64,000 nucleotides of DNA from Heterocephalus glaber. Taxonomy: Eukaryota; Chordata; Mammalia; Rodentia; Bathyergidae. The notes below the pieces were generated by a model. The model did not search any database. It saw only the letters and a list, made by a program, of their open reading frames with translations, and had not been told where the DNA came from. Below, in pieces: positions 1 to 11,800 of the stretch. The stretch spans positions 29,438,388 to 29,502,387 of the forward strand of contig NW_004624730.1 of assembly GCF_000247695.1 (NCBI RefSeq), given 5' to 3'. Positions within the stretch are counted from its first letter, which is position 1; every line of letters starts with the position of its first letter. The position numbers and the translations under genes were made by a program.

Positions 1-474
1 AAACTGGATAAAGAAGATGTGGTTTTTTATAAAATGGAGTACTACTCAGCCATAAAGAATGAGAAACTAGAGTCATTTATAGCTAAATGAATGCATATTG
101 AGGCCATACTCTTAAGTGAAATAAATAGGACACCCATGTGTAAATACCAAATAGTTTCTCTAATGTGAGAAACTGAGAGTGTAAATAAGGATTAAAAGGT
201 TTAGTAACTAATAATTGATATTTTGAAATAGGAAAAGGTCCAGAGGGGTAGCAGTGGTGGGAGGGGATGGGGAGGGGAAAGAATGGAAAAGAAAAATTTT
301 GAGAGAAGAAAAAAAATGGAAACGAAGTCTATGTAGGTGGGAAGGGTGGAGGGGTGAAGGGCGCACAGGTAATGGGGAAAGAATAAGAACTAAGATACAT
401 CATGTACAGCTACAGGCACCCAATGATAAATGATACCTAAAATGTACCAATAAAAGAATTTAAGAAAAAAAAAA
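1..474 (+). mobile_element. L1 3' end (end of ORF2, purine-rich 3' UTR, A-tail)
   Basis: Begins inside the last ORF2 codons (the GAGTACTACTCAGCCATAAA segment common to L1 3' ends). It continues through a purine-rich 3' UTR with G runs at 245-280 and ends AATGTACCAATAAAAG plus an A-tail at about 464-474. The 5' part is outside the window or truncated. The same 3' end recurs at eight other places in this window. Confidence 0.85.
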
Positions 475-1038
475 GTCCAGGGGCAGAGCAGCTTTGAAAT
501 CCTTCCTTTCTTTGCTCTGGCATTCATATCTACCAACCTAAATTGCATATGAGGTTCTTGAGAAATATCTGGATTTGAAGCATAACAATATCATTTTGAT
601 ATATGCTTTCTATAGGGTTCAGTTTACTTCCCTCAATTTCTTTTGAATATCTTTTATGTTAAACAAACATTGCTTCGTGTACTAGTTAAAACTTTTATTG
701 ATTTTTTGTAATATGTTTGAATTACTTGTTTTTGTCACTGTGAATTACAATATTCAACTTTATCATAACTACTTCTAGCTAAATTATAGTAAGGTAAGGC
801 AATCTTCCTAATAGGCAGACTCCACTTTGTTCTGCTTCTTTCAGCCATGAGTGAGATACATTTTATATCTATATACAGAATAAACACAACTTAAGAGAAA
901 AGCCGAATATATAGGTACAGAAACAAATAGCTTGAATCTAAAGAATGCAAAAGATAAGCCATAAAAACAGTAATTATAAAAATATTAGATGCATTTAGTA
1001 GCATCAAACAAAATTCAACTTTAAGTAAACAACACATT
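475..1038. other. Intergenic, nothing recognised
   Basis: A+T-rich unique-looking sequence. I see no exon, RNA gene or repeat signature. Confidence 0.5.
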
Positions 1039-1155
1039 TAAAGACAGAGAGGGCTGGGGATTTAGCTCAGTGGTTCCACTGCCTGCCTCGCAAGCACAAG
1101 AACCCGAGTTCAATCCCCAGTACCAAACAATAAATAAATAGAATAAAGACAGAGA
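1039..1155 (+). repeat. ID-type SINE with 12-bp target-site duplication
   Basis: Core at 1051-1143 starts GGGCTGGGGATTTAGCTCAG (tRNA-Ala-like A box), has a GAGTTCAATCC B box, and ends in an A-rich tail. Flanked by TAAAGACAGAGA at 1039-1050 and 1144-1155. Confidence 0.93.
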
Positions 1156-1621
1156 AGGACATCTAAGCAATCTTTCATGAAATGAATAAAGTTTACCACT
1201 TTTAATTCTCCTCATTCTTTCTTGTGCATTTCAATTATCTAGTTCTATAATTTCCATTCAGCATAAATGACTTTGAAGTGTAGCTTAGCAAACATCCACA
1301 TTCTTTTATTTCTATTTAAAATGTGATGATTCAATTAGGAAGGACAGTTTTTCTAATCTTTACAGAAAAAATTTCTGGTTGAGAGTAAATTTGTTTGTAG
1401 AAATTTGTATATGTATGTTCACTGCACTCTGGCCTTCAATATTTTTGATGAAAAGTTAGCATTATCTCTGAAAATAAACTTTGTGTTAATCTCCTAAATT
1501 AATGTCTAGTCTCTTTTTAAAGGACTACGATATGACATAACTTGTAACATACATTTAAAAATATTTTATTGCTTAATACTTATATGTCATAATTTCAGAG
1601 TTATTTTGATGATTCCATTAT

Positions 1622-1816
1622 AGAAATGAAGAAATACGTTTGGTGTGGTGGCACACGCTGGTAATCCCTGCATTTGGGAGGCTGATGCACAAGAATCATT
1701 GTAACTTCAAGGCCAGCCTATGCTACATTGTGAGTTCAAAGGCAGCCAGCACTTCAGAGCAAGACTCTTTCTCAAAAAAAAAAAAAACAACAACAAAGAA
1801 AAGAAATGAGGAAATA
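1622..1816 (+). repeat. B1-like 7SL-derived SINE
   Basis: 1637-1801 reads GTGTGGTGGCACACGCTGGT ..., with GGCCAGCCTATGCTACATTG and a terminal A-rich tail, a single 7SL-type monomer. Target-site duplication AGAAATGA(A/G)GAAATA at 1622-1636 and 1802-1816, one mismatch. Supports a rodent source. The unassigned flanks 1156-1621 and 1817-2154 show nothing recognisable. Confidence 0.85.
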
Positions 1817-2154
1817 AGTCAATGACATTATTTAAATTATACAAACTCAACTGACCAAAAAGGTAGTATTTAAACCTAGTTTTCATCTCCAAAACCTTTC
1901 TTATTCACACTGGTAATTAGAAGTGAGTAGAAATCTTTAGGAAGTAATTGTGTCCCTGACATCTCATACTTTAATTTTTTCAGAAATCATTTTTAAGCTG
2001 TTTTATTAGTTTTCACTTAAGTCACTGTACCCAGTGTTCTCTCTAACTCTGCAGTGAAAAGACTGTAACCAATTTTTTATATCCTCTCTTACACAGCTTC
2101 ATAAATTTAATCACTATAAGTATAGTTGTAACTAATTGCCATGGCAATTCCAAA

Positions 2155-2273
2155 CATTATGATGTTGGGCCAGGGATTTAGCTCAGTGGTTTCATCGCCT
2201 GCTGCACAAGTGCAAGGACCTGAGTTCAATCCCTGGTACCAAAAAACAAACAAACAAAAAACCATTATGATGT
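2155..2273 (+). repeat. ID-type SINE with 11-bp target-site duplication
   Basis: Core at 2166-2262 (GGCCAGGGATTTAGCTCAG ... TGGTACC, then an A/CAAA tail). Direct repeat CATTATGATGT at 2155-2165 and 2263-2273. Confidence 0.93.
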
Positions 2274-3829
2274 ATAAAACCTTTGCTTAAACCAAACTAA
2301 CATAGAGCTTTTAGTCATTGACATGACAACAGAATCCAATAAGCTTAACACCTATTAAGACCATAACTATGAAATATTAAAGAAAAAAATTAGAATACTG
2401 TTTAGAATTGGCAAATAAGTTAATGGTTATTTCCTTGTGTAGAATTTGCACAGATATATTTTATCTTTCTCAAAATAGAAAAATCTACAGAAAGATATGT
2501 GACAGTAAACATGGCAAGAAAGTAAGTCAAACATGTGAATCAACAATATCTGCATTTGGTTTACATTGCAACTCAAGTGTTCCAGAAATTTTGTCATGCC
2601 AGGTACGTTGATATCTTTTGGAAGTACAGATTGAAGGCAAGTCTATAAAACTTATATTTCTTCACTTCCTTTTTACTGTACCTACTTCAGAAAAAAGCAA
2701 AGAAAATGTGTGAGAAACAGCTTGAGATATATATTTTTACTAATGTGCATACAATACATTACTTATTTGTGTCATCAAGATTCATATAGGTAGATTAAAG
2801 TCATGCTGTTTCAAACAGAGGAAATCTGATATAAATAGTGGTGGGTATATTTCTTAGAAATGTAAAAACTAATTCCAGTTATTGGTTATTGCCAGAGGCT
2901 GCTAGCATCCATGGGAATAACTGTGCAAAAAGAAATAGATTGTGACACAAAATTCAAGTGTACAGAAGGTGGAGCATTGCATGTCTTGGTACTACCACCA
3001 TTTAAGGATACTGCATGCTGATGCTGATATGCAGATGATGGGTTTATCTCTAAGTAATACACAGGTTTTTTTCCTGGGATTACAAAAATTTGGTGGAGTT
3101 CTTACTGTCTGAATATTTTTAAAATATCTCAGTGAAACAAGAAGTAAAAAGGAAGAACCCTATTCTTATATTTTATTGTCCTAAATCTTACTGATACCAA
3201 ACATTAATACAAAGTATCCAGAATCTTTAAAGCAACAAGTTTTGGGAGACACAGTTAATAGAAATTCATTTCTGGAATGAAAAATATGAATATTAAAAGG
3301 TAGGTTATAATCATAACTGTAGTAACCATATCACTGATTATTATAAAATTAAACTTAAAATATATTTGCAAATTGAACACACATTGCAACAAACAAATCT
3401 AAATACACAAAAAATGAAATTATATTGACAGTCTTAATTATGTGATTCAAGTGATTGAATTTAAGAGAGAAATATTGCATGTGGTAATTACTAATTGCAG
3501 TAATATTTGTACTTATACTATTTTATTCTTATATCTTAGTGTAAATCAAATATAAGATAATGTCAGCCAAAAAGTTTTTCAGGATATTAAAAATACATAG
3601 TTTATGGTTGGTGAAATGTATGCAAACACAAATTGTTTTATTCTGAAGAAAAAATGAAGATATGCATAATTCTACATATAATAAGGAAAATTATGGTGAA
3701 GAAGATAATTAGCTCTGTGAATTTGGTCAGTTAAATTCTCTGTTCAAAGAATTCTCATTTCTGTAGGCAGAAAGTATCAATTAATCCTTAAGAAAATGAA
3801 AAGAGACAACCATACACTATCACTGAAAT
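2274..3829. other. Intergenic, nothing recognised
   Basis: A+T-rich. No open frame with coding character and no repeat I can name. Confidence 0.5.
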
Positions 3830-4210
3830 TAACTTTATTATATCACATGTGTAAATACTGAATAGTTTCTCAGGTGTGAGAAATTGAAAGTGTAAATAAG
3901 GACTAAAAGGTATAATAGATAATGTGAAATAGGAAGGAAAGAGGCAAAGGGGAAGGGGAAGTGGGAGGGGTAGGGTAAGGAAGGAAGGGAATGGAATTTA
4001 TATGAAAAACTGAAAAAATGGAAACAAAGTCTTTGTAAATAGGGAGGGATGGAGGGGTTGAAGGGAGGGCAGAGGAATGGGAAAAATATAAGAACCAAGA
4101 GAGATTATTTAAAGGTGCAAATTTCCAATGATGAATATCATTATATTGTACACCTAAAATGTACCAGTAAAATTAATTAAAATAAAAAATATTTTTTAAA
4201 TAACTTTATT
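3830..4210 (+). mobile_element. Short L1 3'-UTR insertion with target-site duplication
   Basis: About 360 bp of the same L1 3' end, starting after the ORF2 stop region (CACATGTGTAAATAC...) and ending AATGTACCAGTAAAATTAA plus an A-rich tail. Flanked by TAACTTTATT at 3830-3839 and 4201-4210. Confidence 0.85.
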
Positions 4211-5144
4211 CTTTGAAGAAAGACCACTGGTGTGTTCTTTATTGAAAAGATCTGAAGGAACTTGCTCAGCAGTGAAAACATAGTATCTGGGGGTCAAACA
4301 AGAAAATTTAATGGCAAATGAACTAGATTTAAACCATTTCAGGAGTTGTAAATATTATAAAAAGTCAATAGAAGAAGAGAGTGCAGTAATCCGTAAATAA
4401 ATGAGTGACCAAGCAGACATCATCCAGAATGCACACAAGTTAAAACTGTCACGATGGTGCATGACCACTATTTTGTTGCATTAAATTTTAAGCCATTTTA
4501 ATATTAGTATTATGTTCCTTTTATCTCTAAAATGAATACATACAAAGTACCAAAGTTAACCATGAAATTTTATCCATTTTCTCAGAATGCTGCTTTCAAG
4601 CAATGTATTCCATGAAGTGCTTTGAAGTATTTTATTTTCCTTTTTGGATCTCAATATTTTCTAATTTTGCCACAGCAGTATATTTGATTTCAGTAATATA
4701 AAATGAAGATAAACCACTCACTTTGAACACTCCATTTAATTCTATAAGTAAATAAAATGAGGAACAACTTGCAGTGATAATTTAAAAATCATTATGAGAT
4801 CATATTTTAAATCTATTTTTTTCTAGTTTTGTACACTACCCTGGCCTTTCTCACTAAAGAAATGTAGAACTCCTTCAAGATATGGTTAGTTGCAAGTTTC
4901 TGGCAGAAATATGTCAGAGTACAGAAATGTAAAAATGTGATTTATTATTCCATCTTTGTAGACACATACATTCAAACACAAATTCAGATCATTGTGGAAT
5001 AAAATTGCTCTAAAAGTTGTCTATGTACTGTCTTAGTTACCTAAATTTTTCTGGATCCAATACTTAAGTTTTTCTGAAACTTGGACATGCTATTTAAAAA
5101 TTTAAAACTCATTTTACACACTTATGTGAAAAAATTATTATTGG
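4211..5144. other. Intergenic, nothing recognised
   Basis: A+T-rich. No supported feature. Confidence 0.5.
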
Positions 5145-7429
5145 CTCTCTTGTTGCCTTTGCTCCCTTGTGTGATCCATGTTGTTTCTCCTCTGCAATGC
5201 CTGTTTGCCATCCCTGCCTTGAAACCAGCTGGTAATGGACTGAAACCTCTACAAACTGTAAGATAAATAAACCCCTTTCCTTCCAACTTTTGGTGTCCAC
5301 TATTTTGTCTCAGCAATGAGAGAAAAGTAACTAACACAGAAATTTGGTACCAGAGAAGTGGGGTCTTTGCTGTGACATTACCTGGCCATGTAGCTCAAAA
5401 GCCTTTGGAATTGGCTTGTGGGAAGGGGAATAATTAGGATAGAACTGGAGCCATTGGCTACAGAAGCAGAGCTGGAACGCCTTGGGCTGTTTTGTATGGG
5501 AGATTCTGGTCAGAGGTCAGAAGACCATAAAGCTGGTAAAGACTAGGCTCAAGAAGTTTCTGCTGGGAAGAAGGACTGCATTCGCTGTTGGACTCCAGAT
5601 GTGTGTTATGACTTGACAGAAAGTTTGTCTGAACTTTGTTCATGTTTAGAGACTTTGCTTGAAGATCTGGAGCTAACAGCTAAAGAAGTAGGGCTGGAAT
5701 GCCTTAGGCTATTCTGTATGAGAGATTCTGGTCAGAGATCAGAAGACCAGAAAACTTATAAAGACCAGGCTGGGAAGGTTTGTGCTAGGAAAAAGGACTG
5801 CATTGGCTGTTGGACTCCAGGTGATGTGTGTTATGGTCTGGCAGAAAGTTTGTCTGCATTTTGCTAATGTCCAGAGACTTTGCCTGAGACTTAGATTAAG
5901 GGCAGTGGACTAATTAATCTTGCAGAAGAGATTTCAAGGCAGTCTAATATTGAGGCAGTGGCATGGCTACTGTTGGGAGCATTTAGCCAAATCTATGTTG
6001 AGAATCAAGAGTAAAAAGCCCAGCAGAATGATTTAAAATGTTTTAAATTTGGCCAGAAAGGAAGCTCCAGTAAAGTTGTGAACAGCAAAGATAGAGCAGA
6101 GGAGATCTTGATTGCTGAGAAGGAAGAGGAGAATAGAAAAGATGGCCTGAGGGCATCTAAAGAAGCAGCAGGACTCCAACATTTGCAGCCTCAGAGTTGT
6201 AAAGGTGAAAGATTTTGCTTTGAGAAGAGAGCCCCAGAGCACCATATTTCAGAATGGCGGCCTAGGGAAGTTGTCCCAAAATGGCCACAACCTAGAGAAT
6301 TTTTTCCTTGAGATTGAGTTCAGAGAGCTCAGTGATCCCTGCACTCAACCCCTGCAAGCAAGAGAGAAGGAAGCCTGACTACTACTGCTCCAGCTGGCAG
6401 CAGACCTTGACTTCATCCACGTGGTGCTGGTGTTAGGTGCACGCAGAATGCAAGAGTTGTGGGGTCATGAAGGCTTCCACCCAGATTTCAGAAGAAGGCC
6501 TTGGAGGCCAGGCAGTGTGCCCCTGAGAAGGCTGTGTGTGAAGCTGTAAGTGTGAACCCAAAGGTGTAATGGAGACCCCAGAAGTTTGGAGAAGCCAAGA
6601 GCATAACTGTCGGTGGAAAATTGCAAGGTGGGATCAGAACTGGCCCCAGAAGGAAGCCATGGGAGCTACAACCACCAGAAGTGCCACAGGGACAGAGCCA
6701 CCCAAGCCCTTTGGAGTTCATAACTTGCCACAGATTTCCTCGGATGCTGGTAGTGGAACTCTGGAACTTAATGTTTGGCCTGCTGGATTTTGGAGTTACT
6801 TCATCCCATTCCTTTGAATCCTCCTGTTTGTAGCTTTTGGAATGGTAATGTCTATCTTGTGCCATTGAATGTCAGAAGTGTTTGTACAGGGATCTGCAGC
6901 TAAGAGCTTGCCTTAAATCTCAGAGGAGACTTGGGACCTGGACTTTTCAGCAATGCTGAAACTGTTAGGACTTTGGCAACTCTTAGAGATGGACAAAATG
7001 CCTTTTATGTAAAGGAATGTACATGAGTCTTTGGGGGGCCAGAGGCGGAATGTTATGGTTTGGGTCTGGATGTCACCCCAAAGGCTCACGTGGTCATAGG
7101 CTTGATCTAGAGTGTGTGAAGCTGGAATTGATTCATGATGCAATGCTAGGCTCAAGGGCACTAGGATTAAGGGTGTGAATGCTTCCCACCCTAAGTAGTC
7201 TGAATAAGATAAAAGGGGCAGGGAGACACTGGTAATGCTCCCTTGTTGCCTTTGCTGCCTTGTGTGTTCCATGTTGTTTCTCCTCTGCAATGCCTGTTTG
7301 CCATCCCTACCTTGGAGCTAGCTGGTAATGGACTGAAACCTCTACAAATCGTAAGTTAAACAAACCTCTTCCCCTCCAACTTTTGGTGTCCACTATTTTG
7401 TCTCAGCAATGAGAGAAAAGTAACTAACA
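5145..7429 (+). mobile_element. ERVL-MaLR element: truncated 5' LTR, internal region, full 3' LTR
   Basis: 3' LTR 7051-7429 begins TGTTATGGTTTGGGTC and ends AAAGTAACTAACA, preceded by a purine-rich tract with GGGGGGCC, as in THE1/MST-type MaLRs. A matching LTR 3' portion lies at about 5145-5336, truncated at its left end. The internal region starts with GAAATTTGGTACCAGAGAAG, which resembles MaLR internal starts, and holds a 222-bp tandem duplication. It encodes no intact retroviral protein, as expected for this non-autonomous group. The open frames inside it, including those near 6488-6865 and 6913-7290 on the minus strand, look incidental. Confidence 0.8.
5455..5885 (+). repeat. Two-copy tandem repeat of about 222-225 bp inside the MaLR internal region
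   Basis: The segment beginning GAGCTGGAACGCC near 5469 recurs as GGGCTGGAATGCC near 5691. Later landmarks (AGAAGGACTGCAT / AAAAAGGACTGCAT and AGAGACTTTGC at 5648 and 5873) keep a 222-225 bp spacing. The copies have diverged by scattered substitutions and a 3-bp insertion, so the duplication is old. Confidence 0.85.
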
Positions 7430-7594
7430 TATGCACTAATTACAAACTGAGTCTATTGACCTTTGATTTCTGAAGCAACATCAAAGTAAGAAATAAATGT
7501 CTTTCAGTTAAGGCATCCACTATATGGAATCATGTTACAGCATCATAAAATGTCTAATTCACAGTGTCTGCGTACCTATTTCGGAAACTTCCTA

Positions 7595-7985
7595 TGTGAT
7601 GTAGTTTGGGTCTAAGGAAACATATGGTCCCCCAAAGGCAAGCTGATGGATTTTTTTTTAAAGATTTGATCATAAGGGTACTAATTCATCAATGGATTAG
7701 TCATATTTGAATAGGGTAACAAGAGGTGGTATCCATTTAAAGAGAGTGGATCATGGGATTGTGGCTTTGGGGACTATATCTGATCCCCATCCTCTTCCTC
7801 TCTGGATCATTTTTTTCCCCTCAACTTCTTGGTTGCCGTTTTTTAAGCAGCTATCTTCTATATCTTTTTGTCATGATCACATTTTATCTCACCATGGGTC
7901 CAATAGCAAAGAACAAACTGACCATGAACTGAAACCTCAGAAATTGTGAACCCTAATAAAACTCTTCTTCAAAAAAAAGAGAAAA
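7595..7985 (+). mobile_element. MaLR-related LTR ending at its polyadenylation site
   Basis: Starts TGTGATGTAGTTTGGGTC. It contains the middle ATTCATCAATGGATTAGTC and a 3' part ACTGAAACCTCAGAAATTGTG shared in pattern with the neighbouring MaLR LTR. It ends CTAATAAAACTCTTCTTC followed by an A-run, so this copy stops at a polyadenylation site and may be a retroposed LTR transcript. Confidence 0.55.
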
Positions 7986-8032
7986 AATTATTATTGATCT
8001 ACTAGATGTATTGTTTAAAGTCATTTAGATTA

Positions 8033-8064
8033 AATAGATAGATAGATAGATAGAGATAGAGATA
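8033..8064 (+). repeat. (GATA)n microsatellite
   Basis: Seven or so GATA units followed by GAGATA variants. The remaining sequence to 8440 shows nothing recognisable. Confidence 0.9.
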
Positions 8065-8439
8065 CCATCATAGGCTCTGGATCATAGAATAGATAATTAA
8101 TAAATATTCACTATAACTCTTCCTTTTACTATCATTACTATTTTAATAATTCCTCTCTCAAAAATTATTATAACTAGCTACTAACATTTCTCTCTCCTGG
8201 GTGATAATGTAAACTTTGTAGAGTCAGAGATAATGGTTATTTCTTATACTCTCAGCACTTTAAAAACATGTTCATTCTTTCTTCTGTTTACCATGAACTT
8301 TAATACAACATTCTTTGTCCTGTATGTTTTTTACATATAACTTTGATGGACTTAAAGAATTTTTTCCATATTGCCGTTTAACACATGCTTGCTTAAAGGA
8401 ACAAAGATTAGTGTATAATCATCAACAGAACTTGCCCAG

Positions 8440-8620
8440 GACATTTAACTTTGACTTATGATCAACATGATTGTTCATTGGATAACCAATGAAATTCCAA
8501 GATTACTCTGCAGGCCCTAAAAGGAAGTAGTAACCCTGCATTCAAAAGAGAAAGTAAAACTTCTGGGTGAGGCTGAAGCACACTAGTTAATAAAGTTTGC
8601 TATTAAGCACAACCAGGAAG
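8440..8620 (+). promoter_or_regulatory. AADAC: Putative AADAC proximal promoter
   Basis: Non-repetitive sequence just upstream of the start codon. On the minus strand, 8457-8445 reads AAGTCAAAGTTAA, two half-sites one base apart, which is the DR1 pattern bound by HNF4-alpha and PPAR/RXR. Bases 8474-8493 are an exact inverted repeat, TTCATTGG-4-CCAATGAA, giving CCAAT boxes on both strands. A GTTAAT HNF1-like half-site at 8586-8591 merges into an A+T-rich TTAATAAAG that could act as a TATA element, placing transcription start near 8615-8625. AADAC is a liver and intestine gene, which fits HNF4/HNF1 control. The assignment rests on motif matches only. Confidence 0.5.
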
Positions 8621-8666
8621 TTTACCTTTTGTGCTCCTGAAGACAGAGAAGCATAGGAATTACACC

Positions 8667-8804
8667 ATGAGAAGAAACTCACTGTATCTTCTGATTGTGG
8701 TGGTCCTTGTGGCATTTTATATTCATGGGACTCTCCCAGGTAATTTTGATGAGCCATGGAAACTAATGTGGTTCAACATACGTCTGAAAATTTTTGTGCA
8801 TTTG
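8667..8804 (+). CDS. AADAC: AADAC coding exon 1: signal-anchor exon
   Basis: Encodes residues 1-46. The ATG at 8667 is chosen because it gives the short family N-terminus [11 protein letters not shown], with a basic start followed by about 16 hydrophobic residues. This fits an uncleaved type II signal anchor with the catalytic domain in the ER lumen. The upstream in-frame codons contain no other ATG. The donor is TTG|gtaagt at 8805, a strong consensus, and the exon ends in phase 0. Confidence 0.94.
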
Positions 8805-11800
8805 GTAAGTCTGAAATTTTATGTATTCAGATTTGCATGGAATTTTATGAATTCCAACTTGCATATGATGTGAAAAGTTAAATTTCTAGGATTCTGTTCT
8901 TTTGATTTATTGATTTATTCATCTTTTAAAAATAAGTGTTATGGCTCTTGATCATTCAGTACTTAGAAATGTGGATTTTTCTGCTTGCTTCCTATTTTAC
9001 ATTACAATTATAAGTGAGGGGCCATTTCCATGGGTTATACAAAGAATTATTTTGTTTAGATAGCATTAATATCATGATCAGGGTCATTTCTTTAATTACC
9101 ATCTTAAGTATTGGTTGGCATTTAAATTCTGTAAACAACCTGGAGATCATTCTACTTTGCAACAGTGCATTGGTTATAGATTTGTATGCAATCTTCTATA
9201 GGTTTCAGAGTATAAAATAAGGGTATGTCATTAATTTTCAAGGAAAAAATTGTAGGCAGCATGATTGGCACATACTCAGTGTTACCCCAGAGAGGCAAAA
9301 TATGCAGAAATAGAAGGGGAGAATCTGTTGTATCATAGAAGCTGGCTCCTTGCCAGAGCAGCTCTGGTGCAAACAAGAAAGGTGTAGTCCTCTCTGGCAA
9401 CTTTGAAATATTTTTGAATTATTTCTTTCAGTATTTTAGTGACTTCATATTTAATATTCACTTCTCAGAATATAAACCAGGTAGACATAATTTATTTTAT
9501 TTCTCATTTATTCAACTCTTCAACTCTCTGTCAAACCCTAGAAGGCAAACAAAAGATCTGCTCCCAGAGAATAGATATTTTAGTGGGGTAGGGGATAATT
9601 AATTAGAATTAAGTGAATGGATGATTTCAGATGATAAGAAGTGACTTGAAGAAGATAAAGAAAAAGAGACTAATATGGGAAGATAGTGTAGACAGGGCTA
9701 CTGTATTTATGAATGGAGGAAGCTGTTGTGAAGAGGAAACATAGTTATAGACAAGAAAGATGAAAAAGTTCTAGCCATACTCTAAATGCTGAGGAAAATT
9801 TTTTCAGCATAGACAGCAACAAATAAAAAGCTCCTACCTACACAATATTGACAAATTCAAGAAATCACATAAAATACTTTCAATTGATAAGAATATTGTT
9901 GCAATTTAATTTGAAGAAATAAGATTCCATTTCATGGCTTTGTGCCCAATTTAATTCTGTGTGTAATATGCTATCAAGAATTTTAAGAAGGGGTTTATCT
10001 TTTTTAACACTTGCTCTACTTGAGCTGTAGTTTGGGAGATATCTTTTTTGTTGTTGTTGTTATTGTGATAGCCAACCTGACTCCATTTGTGTAAAGTCCA
10101 GTGATTCCAGGTGGTTGCCTACCGCTTTGCCTTCCCCCTTAGGAGTCCCCTCCATTAAGGCATAACATCCTGTGTGAGTCTGAAACTACATGTTATCTTT
10201 GTGACCTTTTGATAGAGCAGTCTGCAACTATGTTATCTTTACTACCTTGTAAACAGATGACTCCCACACCTGTGTGATATTTTGTTTTAACTAAATTGTG
10301 TGAAACATCCCCCACCTCCACTAGTTTAGCAAAGTTCTGCCCCTGTGAAACTCCGATTATGCTCACCCGCTCCTCTCCGTGAGACCTCCCCAAATAGAAG
10401 AGCCCTTAAAGGACCTTGCAAACTGCCTTTCCTTAGTCCAGAGTTTTTGGATGCATGAGCCCACTCTGAAACACCAGCTATGATAATAATGGATTCCATT
10501 TAATTCAGAGTGTGGTGTATCTCTATAGTTCCAATTCGCCTGGCCCTATTAGATTAAGTCTAGCTAGCTATTAATTATTTTCATTATTTATTTGAGTAAT
10601 ATATCTGTTCACTTTTGAGTTTTTCTTCCTCTGTGTTAATTCTTTAGTTTTGTATTTTGGCTTCTTATCTTGGTTTATAATATATTTTAAGGACTCTCAA
10701 AGGATATACATTTTAAAAGTAATTTAATGCATTTTTATTTCTGAATTACTTATTTTTGTTTATTGTGTTCAATTATTTCCTTTATTATTTAAGCTTTTTT
10801 CTGATTGGTTTGTCTGCCTTTCTTTAAATCCCTGTCAATCATTGAGTTTCTACCCACATATTTTATTGAAAAATTATGCTATAAATGAATCAAAATCCAG
10901 AATCACTTCTGCTGGACATATAATATCAGTGTCTTAGTTAATTTTTTCTCTTGCTGAGAAAAATACCAAATACCCAAAGTTAAAGAGGAAAGGTTTATCA
11001 GGCTGACAATTCATAGTGGTTTCAGTCCATAATAGACTGGCTCCAAGGCAGGGTGGCAGAGAGCAACAGTTCATGGCAGGAGAAAAAGCAAAAGCAACAA
11101 GGGACCCTTACAGAATCTTTCTGCCCCTTTTATCTTATTCAGATTACTTAGGTTGGTTAGCACTCACACCCTCAATTCTAATGCCCTTAAGCCTGGCATT
11201 GCACCATAAATCAATTCCAGACAAAGCTCACTCATGACTGCATGAAGCTTGGGGGGCATTAATACACAATTGGTAACAATCAGGAAATATCACTTCCTAG
11301 CTGTGTAAACTGCTCCTTTCTTCATCTCTCAAATGATAATGATAATATTATCTATCTCAGATACAACTAGGGTAATTTTACTGAGACTAATACATGTAGA
11401 ATGCTTGGCAAACTGTCTTATTCTTGGGTAGTACAGACTGTAGGCAGGCAGACTGGCTCTCTTTTTCTCTACCATTCATTCCTTCACTCTCAAACTTGTC
11501 TCCCCTCATTCATTTAGCTCTATAGCCATATCTCCTGACATTAACAAGGGCCCTCTCATCTCCAAAATACACTAGCATCTTTGTGTAGAATGATTTTTCC
11601 ATTTACATATTGTTGACATATTGTAAAAAGAAGGTCTTTCTTTTAAGCATTAGATAAATGTTCTAGTTTGAAAACTCTTTTCTGTTTGCTGGCTCCAACT
11701 AACAAGTAGCATTTTCTGCCACCTGCTGGGTGATCTCAAAATACTGGGTACTGATTTCTTGGAGCATTTTTATTGTTTTTTTTTAACAGTTCCTTACTTG

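Noticed and set aside
1051..1143. tRNA-like sequence with A and B boxes (also at every other ID site)
   Set aside because: The 3' half does not fold as a tRNA, A-tails and target-site duplications are present, and the copies are dispersed. These are SINEs.
6488..7290. Two 125-codon minus-strand open frames
   Set aside because: Antisense to the MaLR internal region and 3' LTR. No known product is expected there.
8033..8064. CRISPR-like regular repeats (also 44548-44592)
   Set aside because: Simple (GATA)n with no spacers, in a mammalian genome.
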